In this document: positions 1-5,513 of the stretch, piece by piece | Layout of the letters: each line of letters starts with the position of its first letter | How positions within the stretch are numbered: position 1 is the stretch's first letter | Assembly: GCA_028704195.1 (NCBI GenBank) | Contig: JAQVLL010000109.1 | Coordinates: forward strand, 1 to 6,894 | From: Smithellaceae bacterium | GTDB taxonomy: Bacteria; Desulfobacterota; Syntrophia; Syntrophales; Smithellaceae | DNA: 6,894 nucleotides | Direction: 5' to 3' | The notes under the pieces: model-generated | What the model was told of the DNA's origin: nothing | Database searches by the model: none | What the model saw: only the letters and a program-made list of their open reading frames with translations | Translations under genes and position numbers: made by a program

Positions 1-390
1 CCCGCCCATGAAATCAAGCCGATTCTGGATGTCAATTTCGATAATCCCTTCTGGGACACGATTCATGGCAAGTGTCTGGCCTGCGGAACCTGTACTTACA
101 TGTGCCCCACTTGCCACTGCTTTGACATCAGCGACGAAGTCAAGGGATCGGACGGGGTGCGCATTCGGTCCTGGGACTCCTGTATGTTCCCGCTTTTCAC
201 AAAGGAAACGTCCGGACACAATCCGCGCCCATCGCAGAAGGAGAGATGGCGTCAGCGCGCGATGCACAAGTTCAAATATTATGTGGACATGTTCAATGCA
301 ATTGCCTGTGTTGGATGCGGCCGTTGCGTGATGAGCTGTCCCGTGAATATTGATATCCGTAAAGTTGTTGAAGACATCTCAAAATTATAA
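1..390 (+). CDS. AsrA-family 4Fe-4S dicluster electron-transfer protein, C-terminal part (5' end outside window)
   Basis: The reading frame is open from base 1 to the TAA at 388-390, giving 129 residues of a truncated protein. Two cubane [4Fe-4S] motifs are visible: C25-x2-C28-x2-C31-x3-C35-P, with extra cysteines at C38 and C40 (CPTCHC), and C103-x2-C106-x2-C109-x3-C113-P. Between them lie WDSCMF, GHNPRP and HKFKYY segments, which match my memory of the C-terminal half of anaerobic sulfite reductase subunit A and related ferredoxin-like subunits. In that family the protein relays electrons between a partner flavoprotein and other Fe-S subunits in the cytoplasm. The AsrB-like partner starts 14 nt downstream, the usual pairing. 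No sulfite reductase catalytic subunit (AsrC) is visible, so a role in an NAD(P)H-linked Hdr/Flx-type complex is more likely than sulfite reduction. An internal ATG at 100 would cut through the first cluster and is not the start. Confidence 0.88.
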   Translation, partial: PAHEIKPILDVNFDNPFWDTIHGKCLACGTCTYMCPTCHCFDISDEVKGSDGVRIRSWDSCMFPLFTKETSGHNPRPSQKERWRQRAMHKFKYYVDMFNAIACVGCGRCVMSCPVNIDIRKVVEDISKL

Positions 391-392
391 AC

Positions 393-398
393 AGGGAG
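393..398 (+). promoter_or_regulatory. Ribosome binding site for the AsrB-like gene
   Basis: AGGGAG lies 6 nt before the ATG at 405 and within the short gap after the preceding stop codon. It supports this start and translation from the same mRNA as the AsrA-like gene. Confidence 0.7.
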
Positions 399-404
399 TT
401 CGTA

Positions 405-1244
405 ATGCAAAACCCGTATATTCCTTATCCCGTAATAGTGGATAAAATCATTACTGAAGTCGATACCAAAGACATCAAGACGTTTCGATTCAAGTTTGTC
501 AATCCCGAAGACGAGCAGAAGTACGCATACATTCCCGGCCAGTTTGGCGAACTGTCCATCTACGGCAAGGGTGAATCGCCCATTGGTATTGCTTCTTCTC
601 CAACGCAGAAAGGTTATGTCGAATTTACCGTCCAGAAAGCCGGCGTGGTTACCTCGGCGCTCCATGAAATGGAAGAAGGCATGGTGATGGGTATTCGCGG
701 CCCGCTGGGCAACTCCTGGCCGCTCGAATTTCTCGAAGGGAAAAATATTGTTATTGTCGGCGGCGGATTCGCGTTTACAACGCTTAGGTCGCTGATCAAT
801 TATATGCTTTACGGTGACAACCGCAAGCGTTTCGGCAACATCACCGTGATTTACGGTGCGAGAAATCCCGGTTTGCTCCTTTATAAAGATGAATTGACCG
901 AATGGGGCAAAAGAACCGATTTAAACCTGAATGTCACGGTGGATAAAGGCGACGCGACCTGGAAGGGCAGGGAAGGATTCGTTCCTGCCGTCTGCAAGGA
1001 AGTCGCTCCCAGCAAGGAAAACGCGGTTGCCGTGATCTGCGGCCCCCCCGTTATGATCCGTTTTACCCTGCCGGTGTTCTTTGAGCTGGGCTTTTCCAAG
1101 GAGAATATTATCACCTCTCTGGAAATGCGCATGAAGTGCGGCATCGGCAAGTGCGGTCGCTGCAATGTGGGCAGCAAATATGTCTGTAAGGACGGTCCGG
1201 TCTTTACGCTGGCGGAACTGGATAAGCTGACGCCGGAATATTAG
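405..1244 (+). CDS. AsrB/PyrK-like FAD- and NAD(P)H-binding oxidoreductase with C-terminal [2Fe-2S] cluster
   Basis: The 279-residue protein has the ferredoxin-reductase layout seen in AsrB, PyrK and the Flx/sulfhydrogenase flavin subunits. Residues about 5-105 form the FAD-binding barrel, with YIPGQF (42-47) and SPIGIASSP (58-66) where the isoalloxazine-contacting loop normally sits. Residues about 113-235 form the NAD(P)-binding domain, with IVIVGGG (115-121), VIYGAR (148-153) and the CGPP motif (212-215). The C-terminus carries a DHODB-type [2Fe-2S] motif, C245-x4-C250-x2-C253-x7-C261. Family members exchange electrons between NAD(P)H, FAD and a partner Fe-S protein in the cytoplasm; the partner here is most likely the AsrA-like protein immediately upstream. 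The nucleotide-binding loop reads GGGFAFTTLRS rather than the common GGGIGLAPLRS. The length is normal for the family. NADH versus NADPH preference cannot be read from the sequence, and a sulfite reductase role is possible but unsupported because no asrC is seen. Confidence 0.9.
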   Translation: MQNPYIPYPVIVDKIITEVDTKDIKTFRFKFVNPEDEQKYAYIPGQFGELSIYGKGESPIGIASSPTQKGYVEFTVQKAGVVTSALHEMEEGMVMGIRGPLGNSWPLEFLEGKNIVIVGGGFAFTTLRSLINYMLYGDNRKRFGNITVIYGARNPGLLLYKDELTEWGKRTDLNLNVTVDKGDATWKGREGFVPAVCKEVAPSKENAVAVICGPPVMIRFTLPVFFELGFSKENIITSLEMRMKCGIGKCGRCNVGSKYVCKDGPVFTLAELDKLTPEY

Positions 1245-1273
1245 AAAGTCCCGAATTCTTCGCAAAATTATTG

Positions 1274-1302
1274 AAAGGGAGCCTTTGGGTTCCCTTTTTT
1301 TT
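1274..1302 (+). terminator. Rho-independent terminator after the AsrB-like gene
   Basis: A 10-bp stem (1274-1283 paired with 1288-1297, one G-T wobble at 1281/1290) closes a four-base TTTG loop and runs into eight T residues at 1295-1302. It sits 30 nt after the AsrB-like stop codon, so the AsrA/AsrB-like unit probably ends here and hdrCB is transcribed from its own promoter. Confidence 0.9.
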
Positions 1303-1372
1303 GAAGCGCCGGAAAGGACTACCCGGGCGCGGGGATCGGGGAAGTGAAAAAAATTTGATGTTTGTTTTTTTC

Positions 1373-1406
1373 TATGCTAGCAGAAGCATAAATTGACGCA
1401 TAAATT
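1373..1406 (+). promoter_or_regulatory. Possible operator region upstream of the HdrC-HdrB gene: inverted repeat followed by a 9-bp direct repeat
   Basis: TATGCT (1373-1378) and AGCATA (1385-1390) form a perfect 6-bp inverted repeat with a 6-nt spacer. This overlaps two copies of GCATAAATT (1386-1394 and 1398-1406) set 12 bp apart. The block lies between the terminator of the previous unit and the ribosome binding site at 1409-1413, where a promoter is expected. The upstream flank is A/T-rich (1347-1372). I could not fit a convincing -35/-10 pair with 16-18 bp spacing, so this is only a candidate regulatory region. Confidence 0.3.
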
Positions 1407-1420
1407 ATGGGAGATATTGA

Positions 1421-2596
1421 ATGTCACAGACGGCTACACCCTATCTGGAAATGTCCCAGGCCATTATGGAGGCCGGTGGGGAAGCGCTGAAAAAATGCTA
1501 TCAGTGCGGCACCTGCACAGGTACGTGTCCCTGGACACCGATCACTGATTTTAATATCCGTAAACTCGTGCGCTACGGCCAGCTTGGACTGGACGGGATC
1601 GAGGAGTTCATGTGGGGTTGCTCCACCTGTCGGTTCTGCGTGGAACGCTGTCCCCGCGGGGTTGAACTCATTGATATCGTTACGGCCATCCGCAATGTTT
1701 ACAGCGGCGGTGGCATGCTCCCTCAGAGTCTTCGCACGTTTGTCGGGTCATTGGCGGCGCGGGGCAATCCCTGGTCCGGTGATCCGGAGAAACGGAACGA
1801 CTGGGCCGGCGACAAGCATCCTCTTTACACACCGGATAAAGAATATCTGTTTTGGACCTGCTGCACGGTTTGTTACGATCCACGCAATATCCGGCTGGCA
1901 AAAGCGACTGCCGAATTGCTGAATCTTTCAGGGTTAAGCTGGGGGATTCCCTCAGTTGATGTAAATTGCTGCGGTGAAAGTCTGAAGAAGGTTGGAGATC
2001 AGGAGCTTTTTGAAAGGCTCAAAAGCAAGAACCTGGACTATTTCAAATCCCAGGGGGTTACCAAAATCATTACCGGTTCCCCGCACTGTCTGGCGACTTT
2101 CAACAACGATTACGGCATCGATTATGAGGTCGTTCATATCAGCGAACTGATGGCCGAATGGGTGAAAAGCGGTAAAATTGTTCCCAAAAAAGATTTCGGC
2201 GGCCTGAAAATCACCTATCATGATCCCTGTTACCTGGGTCGGCACAGTAAAGTATTTGACGCGCCGCGGGAAGTCCTCAAATCCCTGCCCGGCGTCGAAT
2301 TTGTAGAGATGGAACGCAACAGCGAAGAGAGCATGTGCTGCGGCGGCGGTGGCGGCGGATTGTGGATGGAAAAAGCCAAGGGAGAGCGTTTAAGCGATCT
2401 TAGAATTGAAGAAGCCATGGGTACGGGCGCAACCGTTCTGGCGACGGCATGTCCCTATTGCATTACCATGTTTGAAGACAGCAGCCGGACGCTGAATGTG
2501 GATAATCAGATTCAGATCAAAGATCTGACAGAGCTGCTCCTCGAGAGTCTGGAAATCAGCATTGACGAGCCGGTTGTGGATACGTGTGCCCTTTAG
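1421..2596 (+). CDS. Fused HdrC-HdrB (HdrD-like) heterodisulfide reductase-type iron-sulfur protein
   Basis: The 391-residue protein joins an HdrC-type ferredoxin domain to an HdrB-type domain. Residues about 20-85 hold two [4Fe-4S] motifs, C26-x2-C29-x2-C32-x3-C36-P and C67-x2-C70-x2-C73-x3-C77-P. Residues about 140-360 hold two CCG domains. The second is canonical (C270-x35-C306-C307-G-x35-C344-x2-C347) and should bind a non-cubane [4Fe-4S] cluster. The first has C147/C148 and C183-C184-G but reads S220-P-H-C223, so one CxxC cysteine is Ser. No membrane segment or signal peptide is visible, which argues for a soluble HdrCB rather than a membrane-linked HdrDE, DsrMK or TmcB partner. In Hdr complexes this subunit takes electrons from HdrA and reduces a disulfide or other acceptor; in bacteria the acceptor varies and is unknown here. 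The ATG at 1421 is preceded by GGGAG at 1409-1413. Confidence 0.9.
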   Translation: MSQTATPYLEMSQAIMEAGGEALKKCYQCGTCTGTCPWTPITDFNIRKLVRYGQLGLDGIEEFMWGCSTCRFCVERCPRGVELIDIVTAIRNVYSGGGMLPQSLRTFVGSLAARGNPWSGDPEKRNDWAGDKHPLYTPDKEYLFWTCCTVCYDPRNIRLAKATAELLNLSGLSWGIPSVDVNCCGESLKKVGDQELFERLKSKNLDYFKSQGVTKIITGSPHCLATFNNDYGIDYEVVHISELMAEWVKSGKIVPKKDFGGLKITYHDPCYLGRHSKVFDAPREVLKSLPGVEFVEMERNSEESMCCGGGGGGLWMEKAKGERLSDLRIEEAMGTGATVLATACPYCITMFEDSSRTLNVDNQIQIKDLTELLLESLEISIDEPVVDTCAL

Positions 2597-2696
2597 ATGA
2601 CGTTGCCGCCGGCTGGAGCCGACCTCAACTTTACATGCAGAGTTGATTAAAATATTTTTGGGAGAAAAAGAAAAGTTTTCGAAAAGTTACAATTAA
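2597..2696. other. Intergenic stretch between the HdrC-HdrB gene and the palindromic element
   Basis: This 100-bp stretch holds no credible ORF and no canonical terminator. Only a short GGCT/AGCC stem (2611-2620) lies near the end of the HdrC-HdrB gene, without a T tract. The second half is A/T-rich and contains the perfect palindrome TTTTCGAAAA at 2676-2685, flanked by two AAAAGTT copies (2671-2677 and 2682-2688). A candidate hdrA promoter overlaps this stretch. Confidence 0.5.
2630..2658 (+). promoter_or_regulatory. Candidate sigma-70-type promoter for hdrA
   Basis: TTTACA (2630-2635) differs by one base from TTGACA and is separated by exactly 17 bp from TATTTT (2653-2658), which matches four of six -10 positions. 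Transcription would start near 2665, giving a leader of about 160 nt that contains the whole palindromic element at 2697-2788. This is a pattern match only; read-through from the HdrC-HdrB gene is equally possible because no clear terminator separates them. Confidence 0.35.
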
Positions 2697-2788
2697 TGTC
2701 ATTTCGAGGAGGCAGCCTGAGCGGACGACGAGTAATCTTTTTTTGTATTCTTAATTTATCAGATTTCTCGTTTCGCTTCGAAATGACA
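2697..2788. repeat. 92-bp palindromic repeat element (MITE/REP-like) in the hdrCB-hdrA gap
   Basis: The element is bounded by perfect 11-bp inverted repeats, TGTCATTTCGA (2697-2707) and TCGAAATGACA (2778-2788). A second nested inverted pair, CGAGTAATCT (2729-2738) and AGATTTCTCG (2761-2770), has one mismatch. The A/T-rich centre forms the loop. The TGTCATT(C/T)CGA...TCG(A/G)AATGACA ends resemble short dispersed palindromes that I remember from many bacterial genomes, including deltaproteobacteria; that link is from memory. It encodes no protein. In RNA it would form a long hairpin directly upstream of hdrA. Confidence 0.7.
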
Positions 2789-2815
2789 GTTTCATGATTT
2801 TTAGAATGCTAAGTA

Positions 2816-2820
2816 GGGAG
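2816..2820 (+). promoter_or_regulatory. Ribosome binding site for hdrA
   Basis: GGGAG sits 5 nt before the ATG at 2826 and supports that start, which also gives the expected HdrA N-terminus (VCHCG motif within the first 12 residues). Confidence 0.7.
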
Positions 2821-2825
2821 ATAGT

Positions 2826-4775
2826 ATGAGCAGAATTGGTGTTTTTGTTTGCCACTGCGGTTTAAATATAGCCAAAACGGTGCGGGTGAGTGAACTGGCC
2901 CAGTTTGCGGCCACACTGCCGGACGTGGTTGTCGCAAAAGACTACAAGTTCATGTGTTCCACGCCTGGTCAGGAAATGATTGCCAATGACATTAAAGAGC
3001 ACAGACTGGATCGCGTTATTGTAACCGCCTGTTCGCCTCTGATGCATGAGCAGACCTTCCGTAAAGTTCTTGCAGGGTCCGGCCTGAATCAGTATCTTTT
3101 AACGATTGTCAATATCCGTGAACAGGTTTCCTGGGTCACGCATGATATTGAAGAGGGAACATCCAAGGCCAAAGCACTGCTCAACGGCGCGGTCGCCCGG
3201 GCCAGACTTTTGGCTCCACTGACCTCGCGGGTGATCGACGTCAATCCTGATGTGCTGGTAGTGGGCGGTGGAATTGCCGGCATTCAGGCATCGCTGGAAC
3301 TGGCCAACGCCGGCAAGAAGGTTTATCTTGTTGAGAAAAACTCCACCATCGGCGGCCATATGGCGCAGTTTGATAAAACCTTTCCCACGCTGGACTGCTC
3401 CGCCTGTATTCTCACCCCCAAGATGGATGCCGTCCTGCAGCATAAGAATATTACACTCATGACCTACTGTGAAGTCAGTGAGGTCAAGGGATTTGTCGGA
3501 AACTTCGATATTACGATAAAACAGAAGGCGCGCTACGTGGATCACGACAAGTGCAACGCCTGTCTAGCCTGTACGGAAAAATGCCCGGGCAAGGGGATAT
3601 CAGAATGGGATGAAGGGCTGGTGAAGAGAAAAGCCATTTACATTCCGTTTCCGCAGGCTGTGCCACAGAAACCGATTATCGACCGGGATGCCTGCACTTT
3701 CTTTCTGAAAGGAAAATGCCGGCTGTGCGAAAAAGTCTGTGAACAGAAAGCCATCGACTTTGAACAGCAGGATACCTTCACCACCGTGAAGGTCGGCGCT
3801 GTCATTGTGGCGACCGGTTATGATCTCATGGACACCAGGGGACTCATTCAATACGGTTACGGTAAATATCCCGGTGTGTATAACGCGCTGGAAGTGGAAC
3901 GGCTCTTCAACTCTGCGGGTCCCACCGGCGGCAAGGTGACGCTTCGGGACGGCAGGGAACCGCAGGCCATTGCCATTTTCCACTGCATTGGCAGCCGTGA
4001 TAAAAACAACTATGAGCATTGCAGCCGTGTATGCTGCATGTATTCTCTGAAATTTGCACATTTGTTCAAGGAAAAGACCTCTGCCGATGTGTATCAGTTT
4101 TACATTGATATGCGCGCTGCCGGCAAAGGCTATGAGGAGTTTTACAACCGTATTATTGAAGAGGATGTGAAATTCATTCGCGGCAAGGGCGCGCGCGTGG
4201 CAGCGAGCGCCGAAGAGCCGGGCCGCCTGATTGTCGAGGCGGAAGATACCATAACAGGCAAATTCATCAAACTGCCCGTGGATATGGTGGTTCTTTCGCC
4301 GGCTATGAAGCCGCGATCGGATTACAAAGACATAGCAAGGCTGTTTAACCTGAGCACAGACAAGCATGGCTTCTTCATGGAACGTCATCCGAAGCTCGCG
4401 CCTCTGTCTACAATGTCCGAGGGCATTTTCATTGCCGGCGTCTGTCAGAGTCCCAAGGATATTCCCGATACCGTGGCGCAGGCCTACGGCGCGGCGGCGG
4501 AAGCGCTGACCATTGTGGTTAAAGACAAGTTGGAACTGGAGGCAACCACGGCGATGGTGAATCCGGCATCGCGCTGTGCCTGCCAGAACTGTGTGCGTGT
4601 CTGTCCGTACGGCGCTCCATTCTTCAATGAGCAAAAAGGCGTGTCGGAAATTAACGAAGCACTATGCAAGGGATGCGGTCTTTGCGCGTCGGTTTGCCCG
4701 ACGGGGGCGATTATTGCACGGCATTTCACCAATGATCAGGTGCTTGCAGAAATGGAAGGCCTCATGGAGTTCTAG
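2826..4775 (+). CDS. hdrA: HdrA, FAD-containing heterodisulfide reductase subunit A
   Basis: At 649 residues this matches the usual single-copy HdrA of about 650, not a fused or double HdrA. The N-terminal domain (1-135) has C9HCG, C44 and C69, consistent with the HdrA N-terminal Fe-S region. The FAD domain begins at the Rossmann motif GGGIAG (147-152), followed by VEK and IGGHMAQFDKTFP segments and the C191-x2-C194 motif. An inserted ferredoxin domain carries C243-x2-C246-x2-C249-x3-C253 and C290-x7-C298-x2-C301-x3-C305. The FAD fold resumes with HCIGSRD and ends at IFIAGVCQSP and AYGAAAEA. C-terminal ferredoxin motifs are C584-x-C586-x2-C589-x3-C593 and C614-x2-C617-x2-C620-x3-C624. In characterised Hdr complexes the HdrA FAD is proposed to bifurcate electrons between ferredoxin and HdrB. 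The neighbouring HdrC-HdrB and MvhD genes fit one cytoplasmic complex. Direction of flow and final acceptor are unknown. Confidence 0.96.
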   Translation: MSRIGVFVCHCGLNIAKTVRVSELAQFAATLPDVVVAKDYKFMCSTPGQEMIANDIKEHRLDRVIVTACSPLMHEQTFRKVLAGSGLNQYLLTIVNIREQVSWVTHDIEEGTSKAKALLNGAVARARLLAPLTSRVIDVNPDVLVVGGGIAGIQASLELANAGKKVYLVEKNSTIGGHMAQFDKTFPTLDCSACILTPKMDAVLQHKNITLMTYCEVSEVKGFVGNFDITIKQKARYVDHDKCNACLACTEKCPGKGISEWDEGLVKRKAIYIPFPQAVPQKPIIDRDACTFFLKGKCRLCEKVCEQKAIDFEQQDTFTTVKVGAVIVATGYDLMDTRGLIQYGYGKYPGVYNALEVERLFNSAGPTGGKVTLRDGREPQAIAIFHCIGSRDKNNYEHCSRVCCMYSLKFAHLFKEKTSADVYQFYIDMRAAGKGYEEFYNRIIEEDVKFIRGKGARVAASAEEPGRLIVEAEDTITGKFIKLPVDMVVLSPAMKPRSDYKDIARLFNLSTDKHGFFMERHPKLAPLSTMSEGIFIAGVCQSPKDIPDTVAQAYGAAAEALTIVVKDKLELEATTAMVNPASRCACQNCVRVCPYGAPFFNEQKGVSEINEALCKGCGLCASVCPTGAIIARHFTNDQVLAEMEGLMEF

Positions 4776-4776
4776 G

Positions 4777-4901
4777 TATGACGTTATAAAAATCCCATAT
4801 GCTGCGTTGCGCTCCGTTCGCATTGCTGCGACCTACGAAAAAGTAGGCCTCGCGCTGCGATACTCACGCGCCTTGCCTCTGGAATTTTTCTGAACGTCAT
4901 A
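4777..4901. repeat. 125-bp imperfect palindromic repeat element directly after hdrA
   Basis: Perfect 9-bp ends TATGACGTT (4777-4785) and AACGTCATA (4893-4901) enclose a second pair, AAAAATcCC (4788-4795) against GGaATTTTT (4881-4889). A central hairpin has CCTAC (4832-4836) and GTAGG (4843-4847) around a GAAAAA loop. The arms between are G/C-rich and only loosely complementary. The left end begins one base after the hdrA stop codon. The sequence style resembles dispersed elements I recall from deltaproteobacterial genomes, which is memory rather than a search result. No protein is encoded; an open frame through it is an accident of composition. There is no T tract, so it is not a classical terminator, although the hairpin could affect read-through or mRNA decay. 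Confidence 0.65.
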
Positions 4902-4943
4902 TTTATTTATAGGAAGGGGAACGATTTATTCAGAAAAGCAATG

Positions 4944-4981
4944 TGTCATTGCGAGGCGATTCTCAGGAGCCGTGGCAATCT
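4944..4981. repeat. Possible half copy of a TGTCATTGCGAGG...GGCAATCT dispersed repeat
   Basis: TGTCATTGCGAGG (4944-4956) and GGCAATCT (4974-4981) are the two conserved ends of one arm of a palindromic intergenic repeat that I remember from many bacterial genomes; the facing arm (AGATTGCC...CCTCGCAATGACA) is absent nearby. GCAATG (4938-4943) and CATTGC (4947-4952) also form a short hairpin at its left end. It may be a degenerate or half element. The assignment rests on memory of the family, not on a second copy in this window. Confidence 0.45.
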
Positions 4982-5070
4982 AATGCATGAAAATAATTCG
5001 CTACCTGCTAAAAAGGGTGCACATTGTAAAAGCAATTGTAACGGTTTTTTCTGATTCGTCAGTGTTGTAG
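4982..5070. other. Intergenic remainder upstream of mvhD
   Basis: No ORF and no convincing promoter were found here. The only regular pattern is ATTGTAA repeated 12 bp apart (5023-5029 and 5035-5041), followed by a T-run (5045-5050). Neither copy has a -10-like partner at normal spacing, so the transcription start of mvhD is unresolved. Confidence 0.4.
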
Positions 5071-5077
5071 AAAGGAT
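5071..5077 (+). promoter_or_regulatory. Ribosome binding site for mvhD
   Basis: AAAGGAT lies 5 nt before the ATG at 5083, which also gives the standard MvhD N-terminus. Confidence 0.6.
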
Positions 5078-5082
5078 AGTTT

Positions 5083-5499
5083 ATGTCATTTGAACCGAAA
5101 ATACTGGGTATTGCATGCAACTGGTGCACCTATACGGGCGCGGATCTGGCGGGAACCACAAGATTGCAGTATCCTCAGAACATCCGGATGGTCCGTGTGA
5201 TGTGTTCCAGCCGGATCAATCCTTCGTTTATATTCAAAGCATTTCAATTGGGTGCGGATGGTGTGCTGGTCGGAGGCTGCCATCCCGGCGACTGCCATTA
5301 CAATACGGGTAACCTTTATGCCCGCAGGCGACTGGCCGTGACCAAAAAGATCCTGGAATTTTCCGGAATGGAACCGGGGAGATTCCGCGTGGAATGGATT
5401 TCCGCCTCCGAAGGCAATAAGTTCGCCGAAGTTGTCAGCGAGTTTACCGAACAGATTAGAAATCTCGGTCCGCAGACCAAGTTCAAGATTGAAGAGTAA
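5083..5499 (+). CDS. mvhD: MvhD-family [2Fe-2S] electron-transfer subunit (FlxD-like)
   Basis: The 138-residue protein has the full MvhD signature: C12-N-W-C15 near the N-terminus, C41 in the MCSSR segment, and GGCHPGDCHY with C66 and C71. The length is typical of stand-alone MvhD. In methanogens MvhD links the F420-non-reducing hydrogenase MvhAG to HdrA; in Desulfovibrio the homologous FlxD links an NADH-oxidising Flx module to HdrABC. Because no hydrogenase gene is visible and AsrA/AsrB-like and FrhB-like partners surround it, the Flx-type role is the better inference. It heads a tight group: the next gene begins 14 nt after its stop. It is separated from hdrA by 307 bp of repeat-containing DNA. 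Confidence 0.95.
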   Translation: MSFEPKILGIACNWCTYTGADLAGTTRLQYPQNIRMVRVMCSSRINPSFIFKAFQLGADGVLVGGCHPGDCHYNTGNLYARRRLAVTKKILEFSGMEPGRFRVEWISASEGNKFAEVVSEFTEQIRNLGPQTKFKIEE

Positions 5500-5503
5500 A
5501 GTC

Positions 5504-5510
5504 GGGAGAA
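5504..5510 (+). promoter_or_regulatory. Ribosome binding site for the FrhB-like Fe-S gene
   Basis: GGGAGAA sits 3 nt before the ATG at 5514 (6 nt from the GGGA core), inside the 14-nt gap after mvhD, which supports co-translation from one mRNA. Confidence 0.65.
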
Positions 5511-5513
5511 GAT

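Noticed and set aside
8..331. Alternative open frame at the window start
   Set aside because: The overlapping frame from base 1 encodes both ferredoxin motifs with family-specific residues, so this one is a shadow.
1..1244. Anaerobic sulfite reductase operon (asrAB)
   Set aside because: The AsrA/AsrB resemblance is real, but the next genes are Hdr components after a terminator and no siroheme-binding asrC is visible, so the sulfite reductase name is not justified.
2611..2625. Terminator after the HdrC-HdrB gene
   Set aside because: The GGCT/AGCC stem is only 4 bp and has no following T tract.
3600..4634. Long antisense open frame (344 codons) opposite hdrA
   Set aside because: It lies wholly within the well-supported hdrA gene, shows no recognisable domain, and is explained by the codon bias of the sense strand.
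4576..4893. Open frame overlapping the end of hdrA and the palindromic element
   Set aside because: It starts out of frame inside hdrA and continues through the palindrome; the translation is low-complexity and no ribosome binding site precedes it.
4974..4986. Sigma-54-like promoter (TGGCA...TGCA) upstream of mvhD
   Set aside because: The GG and GC dinucleotides are 9 nt apart rather than the required 10, and the TGGCA part belongs to the half repeat at 4944-4981.
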